The position numbers and the translations under genes are program-made. A stretch of 64,000 bases of DNA from an uncultured Carboxylicivirga sp. (GTDB taxonomy: Bacteria; Bacteroidota; Bacteroidia; Bacteroidales; Marinilabiliaceae). This document shows, in pieces, positions 45,502 through 53,647 of the stretch. Location: positions 32,731-96,730 of the forward strand of contig CANLLN010000019.1 of assembly GCA_947491945.1 (NCBI GenBank). The letters are read 5' to 3'. Every line of letters begins with the position of its first letter. Positions within the stretch are counted from its first letter, which is position 1. The notes under the pieces are model-generated. The model did not search any database, had not been told where the DNA came from, and saw only the letters and a program-made list of their open reading frames with translations.

Positions 45502-47340
45502 ATGATAAAGCAGTATATTCAAAAATATTTCAGGTTATTTTTCTTCTGGATCTTATTATTCAGCGTATTAAAAGTTTTGTTTGTGCTGTTTAATGCAAGC
45601 TATATGCACGATGCCACAGTGGGTAGTATCTTAAAATCCTTTATGGTGGCAGTGCGCCTCGATAGTTCCTTTGCTGGCTACCTGATGGTTCTTGCTGTAC
45701 TTACACAGTTGGTGGCTCTGCTTGTTACGCGTAAATTTTGTTTTCGCTGCATCGATTACTTGTCATACCCATTGATTGGTCTTATGATCATCTTTCTACT
45801 GGCCGATATCAACCTGTTCTCTTACTGGGGACGTCACATTGATTTGGAAGCATTAAGTTTTCTGCGTACGCCCCATCTTGTTATGGCCAACCTGAAATGG
45901 TACGAAGCAGTTCTTTTCGTTTTGATCAGTATCGGCATAGTGGCTGCTGGTATTAAAGCCTATAATCGCATGGTGGCAAGTGTGTTACCGGTATCATCCC
46001 AACGACTGTCCATGAGGCAGTGGGCAGTATCTTTTTTAGTGGTGCTCTTTTCGGCGGCTCTTCTGATTATTCCCATTCGTGGTAGTTTTGGTGTAGCCCC
46101 CATCAATACCGGGGTGGCCTATTTTTCATCTCATCGCTTTGCCAATCAAACGGCCATTAACCCGGCCTGGAACCTGGCGTATTCCATGAAGAAGATGGAT
46201 GCCACAAAAATTGCCTATCACTTTATGCCCGATGAGAAGGCTGAAGTAATTTTTAAGGATATGATGAAGCCCGCAGGCGATTATCCGCGCCTGATAAAGG
46301 GTGAGCGTCCCAATGTGGTGGTTATCCTGTTGGAAAGCTTTGCTGCCCATGTGATAGGGTCGCTGGGGGGAGCTGACGTAACACCTAATTTCAACGATCT
46401 GGTGTCCCAAGGGGTATTGTTCAACAATATTTATGCTGCGGCCAACCGCTCCGATAAGGGATTGGTGGCGGCCATGGCGGGTTATCAGGTGCTGCCTTCC
46501 TATTCCATCATACGTTTTCCTGAGAAAACAGCCTCCCTGCCATTTTTACCCGCCAAACTGAAACAGGCCGGCTATAAGGAACTTTCTTATCTGTATGGTG
46601 GCGATATCAAGTTTAAAAATATGAATTCGTTTGTGAAGCAGGCTGGCTTTGAGGAGGTAATTACCATTGATGATTTTCCGGCCGCCTATCAGGGGGAAAA
46701 ATGGGGTGTGCACGATGAATATGTGTTCGACCGCCTGTTGGATGAGATGGCCGAATCGGCATCGCCTTACTTCAAGTTTTTCTTTACGCTAAGCAGTCAC
46801 GAGCCTTTTGTAGTGCCTATGGAACGTAAGTTTGACAACGATTATCACAACTCAGTGGCTTACACCGATGCCTGCCTGGGAGCTTTCTTTGATGCCGTGA
46901 AGGAGCGTGGTTTATGGGACAATACTTTATTTGTGTTATTGGCCGATCATGGTGTTCCCGGTCCTGAAAAGCTCAGCGGTGATGAACAGGCCTATTATCA
47001 CATCCCGATGCTGTGGACGGGCGGTGCACTGGCTGTGCAGGATACGCTTATTGATAAGGTTGGATCGCAGACTGATATGGCTATGACACTACTTTCTCAA
47101 CTAAATATAGAAGCCGGTGATATGCTTTTCAGCAAGAATATTCTGGATCAGCAAGGTAGTGGATTTGCCTTTTTTGCCTTGCCTGGCAATGGCATGGCAC
47201 TGGTTGAAGGAGATAAATATCAGGCCTATAGCAATGGACTGAAGCGTTTTATTAAAATGGAAGGAGTGCATACGCCAGCTGATAGTTTAAAGGCCAAAGC
47301 GTACTTGCAAGTATTGTATAAGGATTCGAAAAACAGATAA
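45502..47340 (+). CDS. LtaS-family membrane sulfatase-fold enzyme (phosphoethanolamine/phosphoglycerol transferase-like)
   Basis: A 612-residue protein with about five N-terminal membrane helices (residues 10-200) and a large extracytoplasmic alkaline-phosphatase-superfamily domain (about 255-560). Visible motifs are VVVILLESFAAHVIGSLGG (metal-binding glutamate), the probable nucleophile region ANRSDKGLVAAMAGY, FFTLSSHEPF and LLADHGVPGPE. Gram-positive relatives make lipoteichoic acid; in Gram-negative bacteria related enzymes add phosphoglycerol or phosphoethanolamine to glycans or lipids. Here, beside glycosyltransferases, envelope glycan decoration is a reasonable inference. One base separates it from the U32 peptidase gene. 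Confidence 0.85.
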   Translation: MIKQYIQKYFRLFFFWILLFSVLKVLFVLFNASYMHDATVGSILKSFMVAVRLDSSFAGYLMVLAVLTQLVALLVTRKFCFRCIDYLSYPLIGLMIIFLLADINLFSYWGRHIDLEALSFLRTPHLVMANLKWYEAVLFVLISIGIVAAGIKAYNRMVASVLPVSSQRLSMRQWAVSFLVVLFSAALLIIPIRGSFGVAPINTGVAYFSSHRFANQTAINPAWNLAYSMKKMDATKIAYHFMPDEKAEVIFKDMMKPAGDYPRLIKGERPNVVVILLESFAAHVIGSLGGADVTPNFNDLVSQGVLFNNIYAAANRSDKGLVAAMAGYQVLPSYSIIRFPEKTASLPFLPAKLKQAGYKELSYLYGGDIKFKNMNSFVKQAGFEEVITIDDFPAAYQGEKWGVHDEYVFDRLLDEMAESASPYFKFFFTLSSHEPFVVPMERKFDNDYHNSVAYTDACLGAFFDAVKERGLWDNTLFVLLADHGVPGPEKLSGDEQAYYHIPMLWTGGALAVQDTLIDKVGSQTDMAMTLLSQLNIEAGDMLFSKNILDQQGSGFAFFALPGNGMALVEGDKYQAYSNGLKRFIKMEGVHTPADSLKAKAYLQVLYKDSKNR

Positions 47341-47341
47341 G

Positions 47342-48613
47342 ATGAGTCATCTGCATTTAACAAGAGGAGATTTTGAAATTATGGCACCCGTGGGCTCTTA
47401 TGAGTCGCTGCAGGCAGCCATACAGGGAGGAGCCGATTCGATATATTTTGGTATTGAGCAGTTAAACATGCGCTCGCGATCGTCTCATAACTTTTCCAAT
47501 GATGACCTGCGTCAGCTGGTTAAGATTGCCAACGAAAATAATATTCGAACTTACCTTACGGTGAATGTGGTGATCTTCAATGAAGAGCTGGAAACCATGC
47601 GCGAGATCATTGATGTGGCCAAAGAAGTAGGTGTTACGGCAGTGATAGCCTCTGATCAGGCAGCCATCAACTATGCACATAACAAGGGTGTGGAAGTGCA
47701 CATTTCAACACAAGTAAATATTTCCAATGTCGAAACACTCAAGTTCTACAGTCATTTTGCCGATGTGGTGGTACTGGCACGTGAGCTTAATATGAATCAG
47801 GTGAAGGCCATTCATCAGGCCATTGTTGAAGAGGACATCAGAGGCCCTAAGGGCGAGTTGATACAGATTGAGATGTTTGCCCACGGTGCCTTGTGTATGG
47901 CTACCTCCGGTAAGTGTTATATCAGTCTTCATCAGCTAAACTCATCGGCTAACCGGGGCGCCTGTCTGCAACCCTGCCGCCGTGGTTATACCGTTACAGA
48001 AAAGGAATCGGGACGACAGATGGATCTGGAGAATGAGTATATTATGTCGCCCAAGGACTTAAAAACGATTCATTTTCTGAATAAGATGATGGATGCCGGT
48101 GTGCGTGTGTTCAAGATTGAGGGACGTGCCCGATCGGCCGAGTATGTGAAAACAGTATGTGAGTGTTACAACGAAGCCATTGAGGCAGTACTCGACGGCT
48201 CTTACGGGGATACTAAAATAAAAGCCTGGGATGCGCGTCTGTCGGAGGTGTTTAACCGTGGTTTTTGGGATGGTTATTACATGGGGCAGAAGTTGGGCGA
48301 ATGGAGTCATAACTACGGCTCGCGGGCTACCAAGAAAAAGATTTACATTGGCAAAGGCATGAATTACTTTCCCAAGCTGCAGGTAGCTGAGTTCCTGATG
48401 GAGACGCAATCACTGAAAGCTGGTGATGAGATACTGATAACCGGTCCTACCACCGGCGTTATTCAGATGACAGTGCCTGAAATAAGGGTAGACCTTAAGT
48501 CGGTGGAAGAGACGGTGAAGGGGGAGCGCTTTAGTTTTAAGATTGCGCAAAAAATACGTCGTTCGGATAAACTCTATAAGTTGGTGCCGGTTAAAAACGA
48601 TGACTTGCAATAG
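47342..48613 (+). CDS. Peptidase U32 family protein (TrhP/RlhA-like)
   Basis: A 423-residue protein. The family signature is IEMFAHGALCMATSGKCYIS (near residue 180) with conserved cysteines in ANRGACLQPCRRGY. The N-terminal half is a barrel-like domain beginning FEIMAPVGSYESLQAAIQGGAD, and the C-terminal 110 residues are a beta domain. Despite the name, characterised members (TrhP/YegQ and RlhA) act in hydroxylation of tRNA U34 or 23S rRNA. The size fits TrhP-like proteins. It begins one base after the LtaS-like gene. Confidence 0.9.
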   Translation: MSHLHLTRGDFEIMAPVGSYESLQAAIQGGADSIYFGIEQLNMRSRSSHNFSNDDLRQLVKIANENNIRTYLTVNVVIFNEELETMREIIDVAKEVGVTAVIASDQAAINYAHNKGVEVHISTQVNISNVETLKFYSHFADVVVLARELNMNQVKAIHQAIVEEDIRGPKGELIQIEMFAHGALCMATSGKCYISLHQLNSSANRGACLQPCRRGYTVTEKESGRQMDLENEYIMSPKDLKTIHFLNKMMDAGVRVFKIEGRARSAEYVKTVCECYNEAIEAVLDGSYGDTKIKAWDARLSEVFNRGFWDGYYMGQKLGEWSHNYGSRATKKKIYIGKGMNYFPKLQVAEFLMETQSLKAGDEILITGPTTGVIQMTVPEIRVDLKSVEETVKGERFSFKIAQKIRRSDKLYKLVPVKNDDLQ

Positions 48614-48666
48614 GCAAGAGGATAGATTGTTATTGATGAAATTGAAGATATAAAACGAGCATAAGG

Positions 48667-49470
48667 ATGGAAGCACAGGGTAACTTGTTAAAGATGAAAA
48701 GCTGCATTGCGGAAGGTGTGGTTAATTATCAGCTGAAGCTGGGCGATGAGCTGATTGATATGAATGAGCTTATCGGAAAGTCCATTACCTTGCATTATCA
48801 GCAGCAGATTAACTGTGTGGCTTGTGGAAAGAAAACTTCAAAATCCTTTGCCCAGGGTTTCTGTTATAATTGTTTTCAGACGGCACCGCAGGCCGAGGAA
48901 TGTGTTTTAAAACCCGAACTATGCCGTGCGCACCTGGGGGAGGCACGTGATATGAATTTTGCTCAGCAGCATTGCCTAATACCTCATTATGTATATCTGG
49001 CCCTTTCATCGGGTATTAAGGTGGGTATAACGCGGGAGACACAGGTGCCTACCCGTTGGATTGATCAGGGTGCGTCCAGTGCAGTGGTGATAGCGCGTGT
49101 GCCCAATCGTCATATTGCCGGTGTGATGGAGGTGGCGCTTAAAAATTATTATGCCGATAAAACCAATTGGCGCAGCATGCTCAAAAACGAGCAGGTTACC
49201 GATGTGGATATCGTGGCAGAGAAACACCGTGCTGTTGAATTATTGCCACTGGAGCTTCAGCAATATGCCGAGGCCGATGATCGTGTGTGGCAGCTGAACT
49301 ATCCTGTGGAAGCCTATCCACAAAAGCCCCAGACCTTAAGCTTTGATAAGGCGGCAAAGGTTACGGGTACGCTTAAAGGTATAAAGGGACAGTATCTGCT
49401 GATGGATAATGATCGCGTGCTTAATATTCGCAAGCACAGTGGCTATCTTGTGCGTTTGAGTGTGGATTAA
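48667..49470 (+). CDS. DUF2797 protein with a zinc-ribbon-like cysteine cluster
   Basis: A 267-residue cytoplasmic protein. Cysteine pairs in CVACGKKTSKSFAQGFCYNC, continued by CVLKPELC and an H-L motif, probably bind zinc. The next segment, YVYLALSSGIKVGITRETQVPTRW, reads like the GIY-YIG-type strand pair found in DUF2797, but nuclease activity is not established. It lies 53 bases after the U32 gene and converges on the next gene with a single base between the two stop codons. The function is unknown. Confidence 0.82.
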   Translation: MEAQGNLLKMKSCIAEGVVNYQLKLGDELIDMNELIGKSITLHYQQQINCVACGKKTSKSFAQGFCYNCFQTAPQAEECVLKPELCRAHLGEARDMNFAQQHCLIPHYVYLALSSGIKVGITRETQVPTRWIDQGASSAVVIARVPNRHIAGVMEVALKNYYADKTNWRSMLKNEQVTDVDIVAEKHRAVELLPLELQQYAEADDRVWQLNYPVEAYPQKPQTLSFDKAAKVTGTLKGIKGQYLLMDNDRVLNIRKHSGYLVRLSVD

Positions 49471-49471
49471 T

Positions 49472-51097
49472 TTACTGGAGTACTATTTCATCAATAAATG
49501 TCCATGAAGGGTTGCCCTGGGCGCTGTGCCCTGGTGGTAGTAATCCTGCATTATAAACAGAAATCTTCACATAGCGTGCGCGAGTGTTCATTGGAAGATG
49601 CATTACCTGATGCGCTCTTATCGACTCATTAAACTGAGGTTGGTAGTCTTGTGCTGCTACCACCTGATAAGCGAGGCCGTCATTGGATGTTTTTATCTCC
49701 AGACGTGCTGGCGTGGCAATCCACATTGCCGGCTGCGACAGGCAGGATATATATACCTCACTGATGTTGCCGCGCTGAGGTAGTTCAAACAGAAAGTCGG
49801 TGTCGGTGCCGTTAAAACCGCACCAGGAGCCATCATTAAGCACATTGCTATTGCCAGGTCGACAATCAAACAAGGCTCTGTATCCCTCTGATTGGTATTT
49901 AGCGTCTGCCGCCGGTACCACATTTATCAGTTTTGCCTTTTGAGCTTTGCGTTTAATAAGTATGTGCTGACTGACGGGCGATGGAAACATACCCTCGGCA
50001 AAGGCTTTAATGCGCAGCGTAGCACTCTTTTTGAGGTAGAAAGGGCGTACATACTTTTGGGCAGTACTATCATCCGGAAGGGCTCCGTTCAGTGTGTAAT
50101 AAATGACCGTTTCTGATCCTTGTGGGCGGATGTCAATAAGCAGGGAATCATAAAAACAGAGCTCGCCTGTATTCAGGAACGGTGTGCGCAGTCGTTGCAT
50201 CAGTGTTTTCGACTCGCCCCGCGCATCACGTTGATTCATCCTGAATGAAAGCCGTGCCGTGATGGGATAATGATCGGAGATGAAAGTGCCATCCTTAATC
50301 ACTTCGTGGGTGGTGAAGGATTCTGCATCGAAGAAACCATTGACAAAGATATGGTCGATGGCAATGGGTGTTGTTTGGGTGCTGAAGCCATTGAAGGTAG
50401 GTGTCATTGGGGCTTCAGTACCCACAGTTAGACTGCGGCTGTCGCTCAGCTGATCGTAATCCTCCCAGTTGTTAGTAAGGGAGGTAAACATGCGTTCGCT
50501 GGCCGGTGCATTAAAATCGCCTGTTAATATCACGGGTGCCGATTCGGCAATGGTTCTTATTTTGTGAAGCAGTAACACGGCACTCTCGTTGCGGGCATGG
50601 GCACTCACATGGCTGAAATGTGTGTTAAAAACATAGAAGATATAGCCGCTGTTGCGGTCTTTAAGCTGCAGCCAGGTAACGATGCGTGGCAGTGCAGCAC
50701 CCCAACTCTTAGAGCCCGCCTGCTCGGGAGTTTCTGATAGCCAGAAATGGGAGGAGGCCAGTAGCTCATATTTATCTTTACGATAGAACACCGGCACATA
50801 CTCACCTTTTTCCTTGCCATCATCCCTTCCGGCACCCACAGAGTTGTAGGCGCTCAAAAGGTGTTGAAGCTGCTCATACTGATGGTGTAATGCTTCCTGG
50901 AAGCCTATGATGTCAGGCGCTTGCTCTTTCAGGAAGGCAGCCACGAGAGGTTTGCGTTTTTCCCAGGCCTGAGCGCCATCATCCGGATTGTCGTAGCGTA
51001 TATTGAAGCTCATCACCGATAGGCTGCGATCTTCATCAGTACACGACAGCATTAGTCCCGGGAGTATTATCAATAAAAGCAGGCTTCGTAGTTTCAT
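49472..51097 (-). CDS. Endonuclease/exonuclease/phosphatase-fold lipoprotein with carbohydrate-binding-like C-terminus
   Basis: A 541-residue lipoprotein (lipobox LMLSC). Residues 25-275 form an EEP domain: VMSFNIRYDNPDDGA, DIIGFQEALHHQY (metal-binding Glu), VILTGDFNAPASE and FISDHYPITARL are all present. A chitobiase C-terminal-like beta domain follows at about 310-375 (YYTLNGALPDDSTAQKYVRP). A discoidin/F5-8 type C-like domain spans about 390-541 (RGNISEVYISCLSQPA). Substrates of EEP lipoproteins in Bacteroidota are often sugars phosphates or lipids, but none can be named. Six bases separate it from the GH92 gene upstream, so they form an operon. Confidence 0.85.
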   Translation of the reverse strand: MKLRSLLLLIILPGLMLSCTDEDRSLSVMSFNIRYDNPDDGAQAWEKRKPLVAAFLKEQAPDIIGFQEALHHQYEQLQHLLSAYNSVGAGRDDGKEKGEYVPVFYRKDKYELLASSHFWLSETPEQAGSKSWGAALPRIVTWLQLKDRNSGYIFYVFNTHFSHVSAHARNESAVLLLHKIRTIAESAPVILTGDFNAPASERMFTSLTNNWEDYDQLSDSRSLTVGTEAPMTPTFNGFSTQTTPIAIDHIFVNGFFDAESFTTHEVIKDGTFISDHYPITARLSFRMNQRDARGESKTLMQRLRTPFLNTGELCFYDSLLIDIRPQGSETVIYYTLNGALPDDSTAQKYVRPFYLKKSATLRIKAFAEGMFPSPVSQHILIKRKAQKAKLINVVPAADAKYQSEGYRALFDCRPGNSNVLNDGSWCGFNGTDTDFLFELPQRGNISEVYISCLSQPAMWIATPARLEIKTSNDGLAYQVVAAQDYQPQFNESIRAHQVMHLPMNTRARYVKISVYNAGLLPPGHSAQGNPSWTFIDEIVLQ

Positions 51098-51103
51098 TAG
51101 TGT

Positions 51104-53359
51104 TTATAATTTGGGTGTTGCTCCCAGTTTATATTTGATATGTCCCAGTTTAATCAGATCCTGATGCGTGATGAAATAGCGGTTGTAAGGCCTGTTATTC
51201 ACCTCAATATCTTTGATGTAAATGTCGTTGGGCGACTTGCGATCGGCCTCAATAACAATCTTATCCTGTTGATACACGTCTTTATTCAGATGGATGGTTA
51301 CCTTATCAAAAACGGGGCTTGACAGTGTGTAATTCATGTCGCCCGGGCATACAGGGTATATTCCCATCATACTGTAAATCAACCATGCCGATAAGGTACC
51401 GGTATCGTCATTGCCGGGCAGTCCGTCGGGTGCATTCTTGTAATAGCGGCGGATGCAATCGTGTACCTGCTTTTGTGTGCGCCACTCTTCGCCATCGGCA
51501 TAGTTAAACAGATAGGGGTAGCCCATGTCGGGCTCGTTACTCATATCAAAAAGGCTGTCTCTAAAGCATTTATTAAGTTGATGAACAAACTTATGCTTGC
51601 CACCCATCAATCGTGTTAGACCCTTAATATCATGAGGCACGGCAAATGAATACTGCCACGATGTACCTTCGTGAAAACCATGCACGGGTTTGAAATTTTC
51701 GCCCTGCAGGGGATCAAAGCCTTCCATAAAAGAACCATCCTTCTCCAGGGGGCGTAAGAGCTTGTGGTCTTTGTCGAAGTATTTTTTATAACCCATGGAG
51801 CGCTGATAGGCTTTTTTATAAGTAGCTTTGTCGCCCATTTCGTTGGCCATCAGTGCCAGGTTATAGTCGGCCACATAAAGTTCCAGGGCTTGCGACACTG
51901 AGTTATCGTAGTCTTTCAGGAAGGGGATGTAGTGATTCTCCAGATAAAAGGCATTATCATGGCGAATGAAGTTGCCATCTGTAGTGTTGGCATGCTTCAG
52001 CATGGCTTCGTACGCTGTTTCCACATCAAAGTCGGTAAGTCCACGGCGGTAGGTGTCGGCAATCACAATAAGTGCCGGGTCGCCTTCCATTACGTGTGAT
52101 TCGCGGCTGTAGATCTCCCATTTGGGTAACCATCCGCTTTCTTTATACATATCCACCATGCTACGCACCATATCCAGCTGCTTGTTGGGATAAAGAAGCG
52201 AAATCAAAGGGTGTACAGTGCGGTAGGTATCCCATAGCGAGAATACAGTATAGCGGTTTTGGTTATCCACCGACAGGATGGCATCCGATTCCATCGCGGG
52301 ATATTGACCGTTCACATCCTGCAATACGTTGGGGTGCAGCAGTAAATGATACAGGGCAGTGTAGAACATGGTTTTGTCATCGTCACTGCCTCCTTCTACC
52401 TCAATCACCTTCAGGGCATCGTTCCATGTGTTAAAGGCTTGCTCTTTAATCTGCTCAAAGGACAGATTGGTTTGTTCGGCATCCAGGTTTTCGCGTGCAT
52501 TCTCAATGCTCACGTAACTAACTCCCACCTGAACTTCTACCTGCTCTCCGGCCTCGGCATCAAATGAAAAGTAGGCGCCAATTTTTTCGCCCGACAGCTC
52601 TTTGTTGTATTTGGTATAGAGCTTATAAGTATCGCTCGTGGCGCTCCAGTTATGACGGGCTCCCGCCAGGCGTTGCTGAAATTTCCAGTAGCCGCTTTGC
52701 AGGGCATCACGCTTGATGCGTACCACAAAATAAACGGGCATTACAGCCTGTGGGTTGTAGCAAAAGGTACCCATCAATTTATAACCTTCAATTTCATTTT
52801 CAGAAACACGTTTGATATGTGCGCCTGACTCATTGGTAAGACCGTGACCTAAATCTACCAGTATGTTGGCTTTACCCTCGGGAAAGGTAAAACGGCTGAT
52901 GCCTGATCGCATGGTAGCAGTAACCTCCGCATCGATGTTGTAGCGGTTTAATTTGGCTGAATAAAAGCCCGGGTAGGCCTTTTCATCGCTTAACGTGGTG
53001 CCATACTGATCCACATCCACATTGAGTTCACCACTGGTGGGCATTACCACAATGCTGCCCAGTTCAGGACATCCTACACCGCTCAGGTTAACATGAGTGA
53101 AACCGGTCATCCACTCGTTGTTATACACATAGGGGTTGCTGCACCAACTGTCGGTATTGGAGTATTCATTGCCCTTGTGCGGTGTAACATTAAAGGGCAC
53201 TACGGATACCATGCCATGGGGCACGACAGCACCCGGATAAGTGGCCCCGTAATTGGTGGTGCCAATAAAGGGGTTTACATAGGTGGCAGGCGCTTGTGCA
53301 CGCAGCACAGCAGCCGACAATACCACAAATAAAAAAGAGATAAATTTGTTCATAATCAT
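51104..53359 (-). CDS. GH92 family alpha-mannosidase
   Basis: A 751-residue GH92 enzyme (the ATG two codons in, at 53353, is an equally good start). A signal peptide ending at LRAQA is followed directly by the N-terminal motif ATYVNPFIGTTNYGATYPGA. The catalytic domain has FSLWDTYRTVHPL and GNDDTGTLSAWLIYSMMG with the acidic residues. The region before it reads NEPDMGYPYLFNYADGEEW where the other GH92 of this window has NEPSHHMAYLYNW, so the substrate-binding pocket differs and the two enzymes probably cut different linkages. It is secreted, not lipid-anchored, and is expressed with the EEP lipoprotein. Confidence 0.93.
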   Translation of the reverse strand: MIMNKFISFLFVVLSAAVLRAQAPATYVNPFIGTTNYGATYPGAVVPHGMVSVVPFNVTPHKGNEYSNTDSWCSNPYVYNNEWMTGFTHVNLSGVGCPELGSIVVMPTSGELNVDVDQYGTTLSDEKAYPGFYSAKLNRYNIDAEVTATMRSGISRFTFPEGKANILVDLGHGLTNESGAHIKRVSENEIEGYKLMGTFCYNPQAVMPVYFVVRIKRDALQSGYWKFQQRLAGARHNWSATSDTYKLYTKYNKELSGEKIGAYFSFDAEAGEQVEVQVGVSYVSIENARENLDAEQTNLSFEQIKEQAFNTWNDALKVIEVEGGSDDDKTMFYTALYHLLLHPNVLQDVNGQYPAMESDAILSVDNQNRYTVFSLWDTYRTVHPLISLLYPNKQLDMVRSMVDMYKESGWLPKWEIYSRESHVMEGDPALIVIADTYRRGLTDFDVETAYEAMLKHANTTDGNFIRHDNAFYLENHYIPFLKDYDNSVSQALELYVADYNLALMANEMGDKATYKKAYQRSMGYKKYFDKDHKLLRPLEKDGSFMEGFDPLQGENFKPVHGFHEGTSWQYSFAVPHDIKGLTRLMGGKHKFVHQLNKCFRDSLFDMSNEPDMGYPYLFNYADGEEWRTQKQVHDCIRRYYKNAPDGLPGNDDTGTLSAWLIYSMMGIYPVCPGDMNYTLSSPVFDKVTIHLNKDVYQQDKIVIEADRKSPNDIYIKDIEVNNRPYNRYFITHQDLIKLGHIKYKLGATPKL

Positions 53360-53510
53360 TGCTTTGCATGCAATTTAAAGGTATAATCTTATTTCCTCAA
53401 ACGCACCGGTTTTACTTAGAAAGCTGTAGCTATTTGACTATTAGCACGATGTTATGGATAAGTGCGAACCTGACAGAATGTGTTTACCCTTAGATTGTAC
53501 ATTTGTACTA

Positions 53511-53518
53511 CAAAAATA
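53511..53518 (-). promoter_or_regulatory. -7 box (TATTTTTG, minus strand) of the GH92-EEP operon
   Basis: It matches TAnnTTTG on the minus strand, about 150 bases before the GH92 start. The long leader and the context shared with 10996-11003 (GCTATTTTTGTAG) may mean common control. Confidence 0.4.
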
Positions 53519-53647
53519 GCCTAAGTTTGCAGAGTATTGTGGTGTGCCTTAAAATTTTGATGTACCATTTGCTACCCGCTTCATGTTTATGCACATTATT
53601 GTCTTATTCCACTCATTTTATTGCAGGCTGTACCGTGAAAAGAGGTC

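Noticed and set aside
45502..47340. Lipoteichoic acid synthase in the strict sense
   Set aside because: The fold fits, but this is a Gram-negative organism without lipoteichoic acid; transfer of phosphoglycerol or a similar group onto other envelope molecules is more likely.
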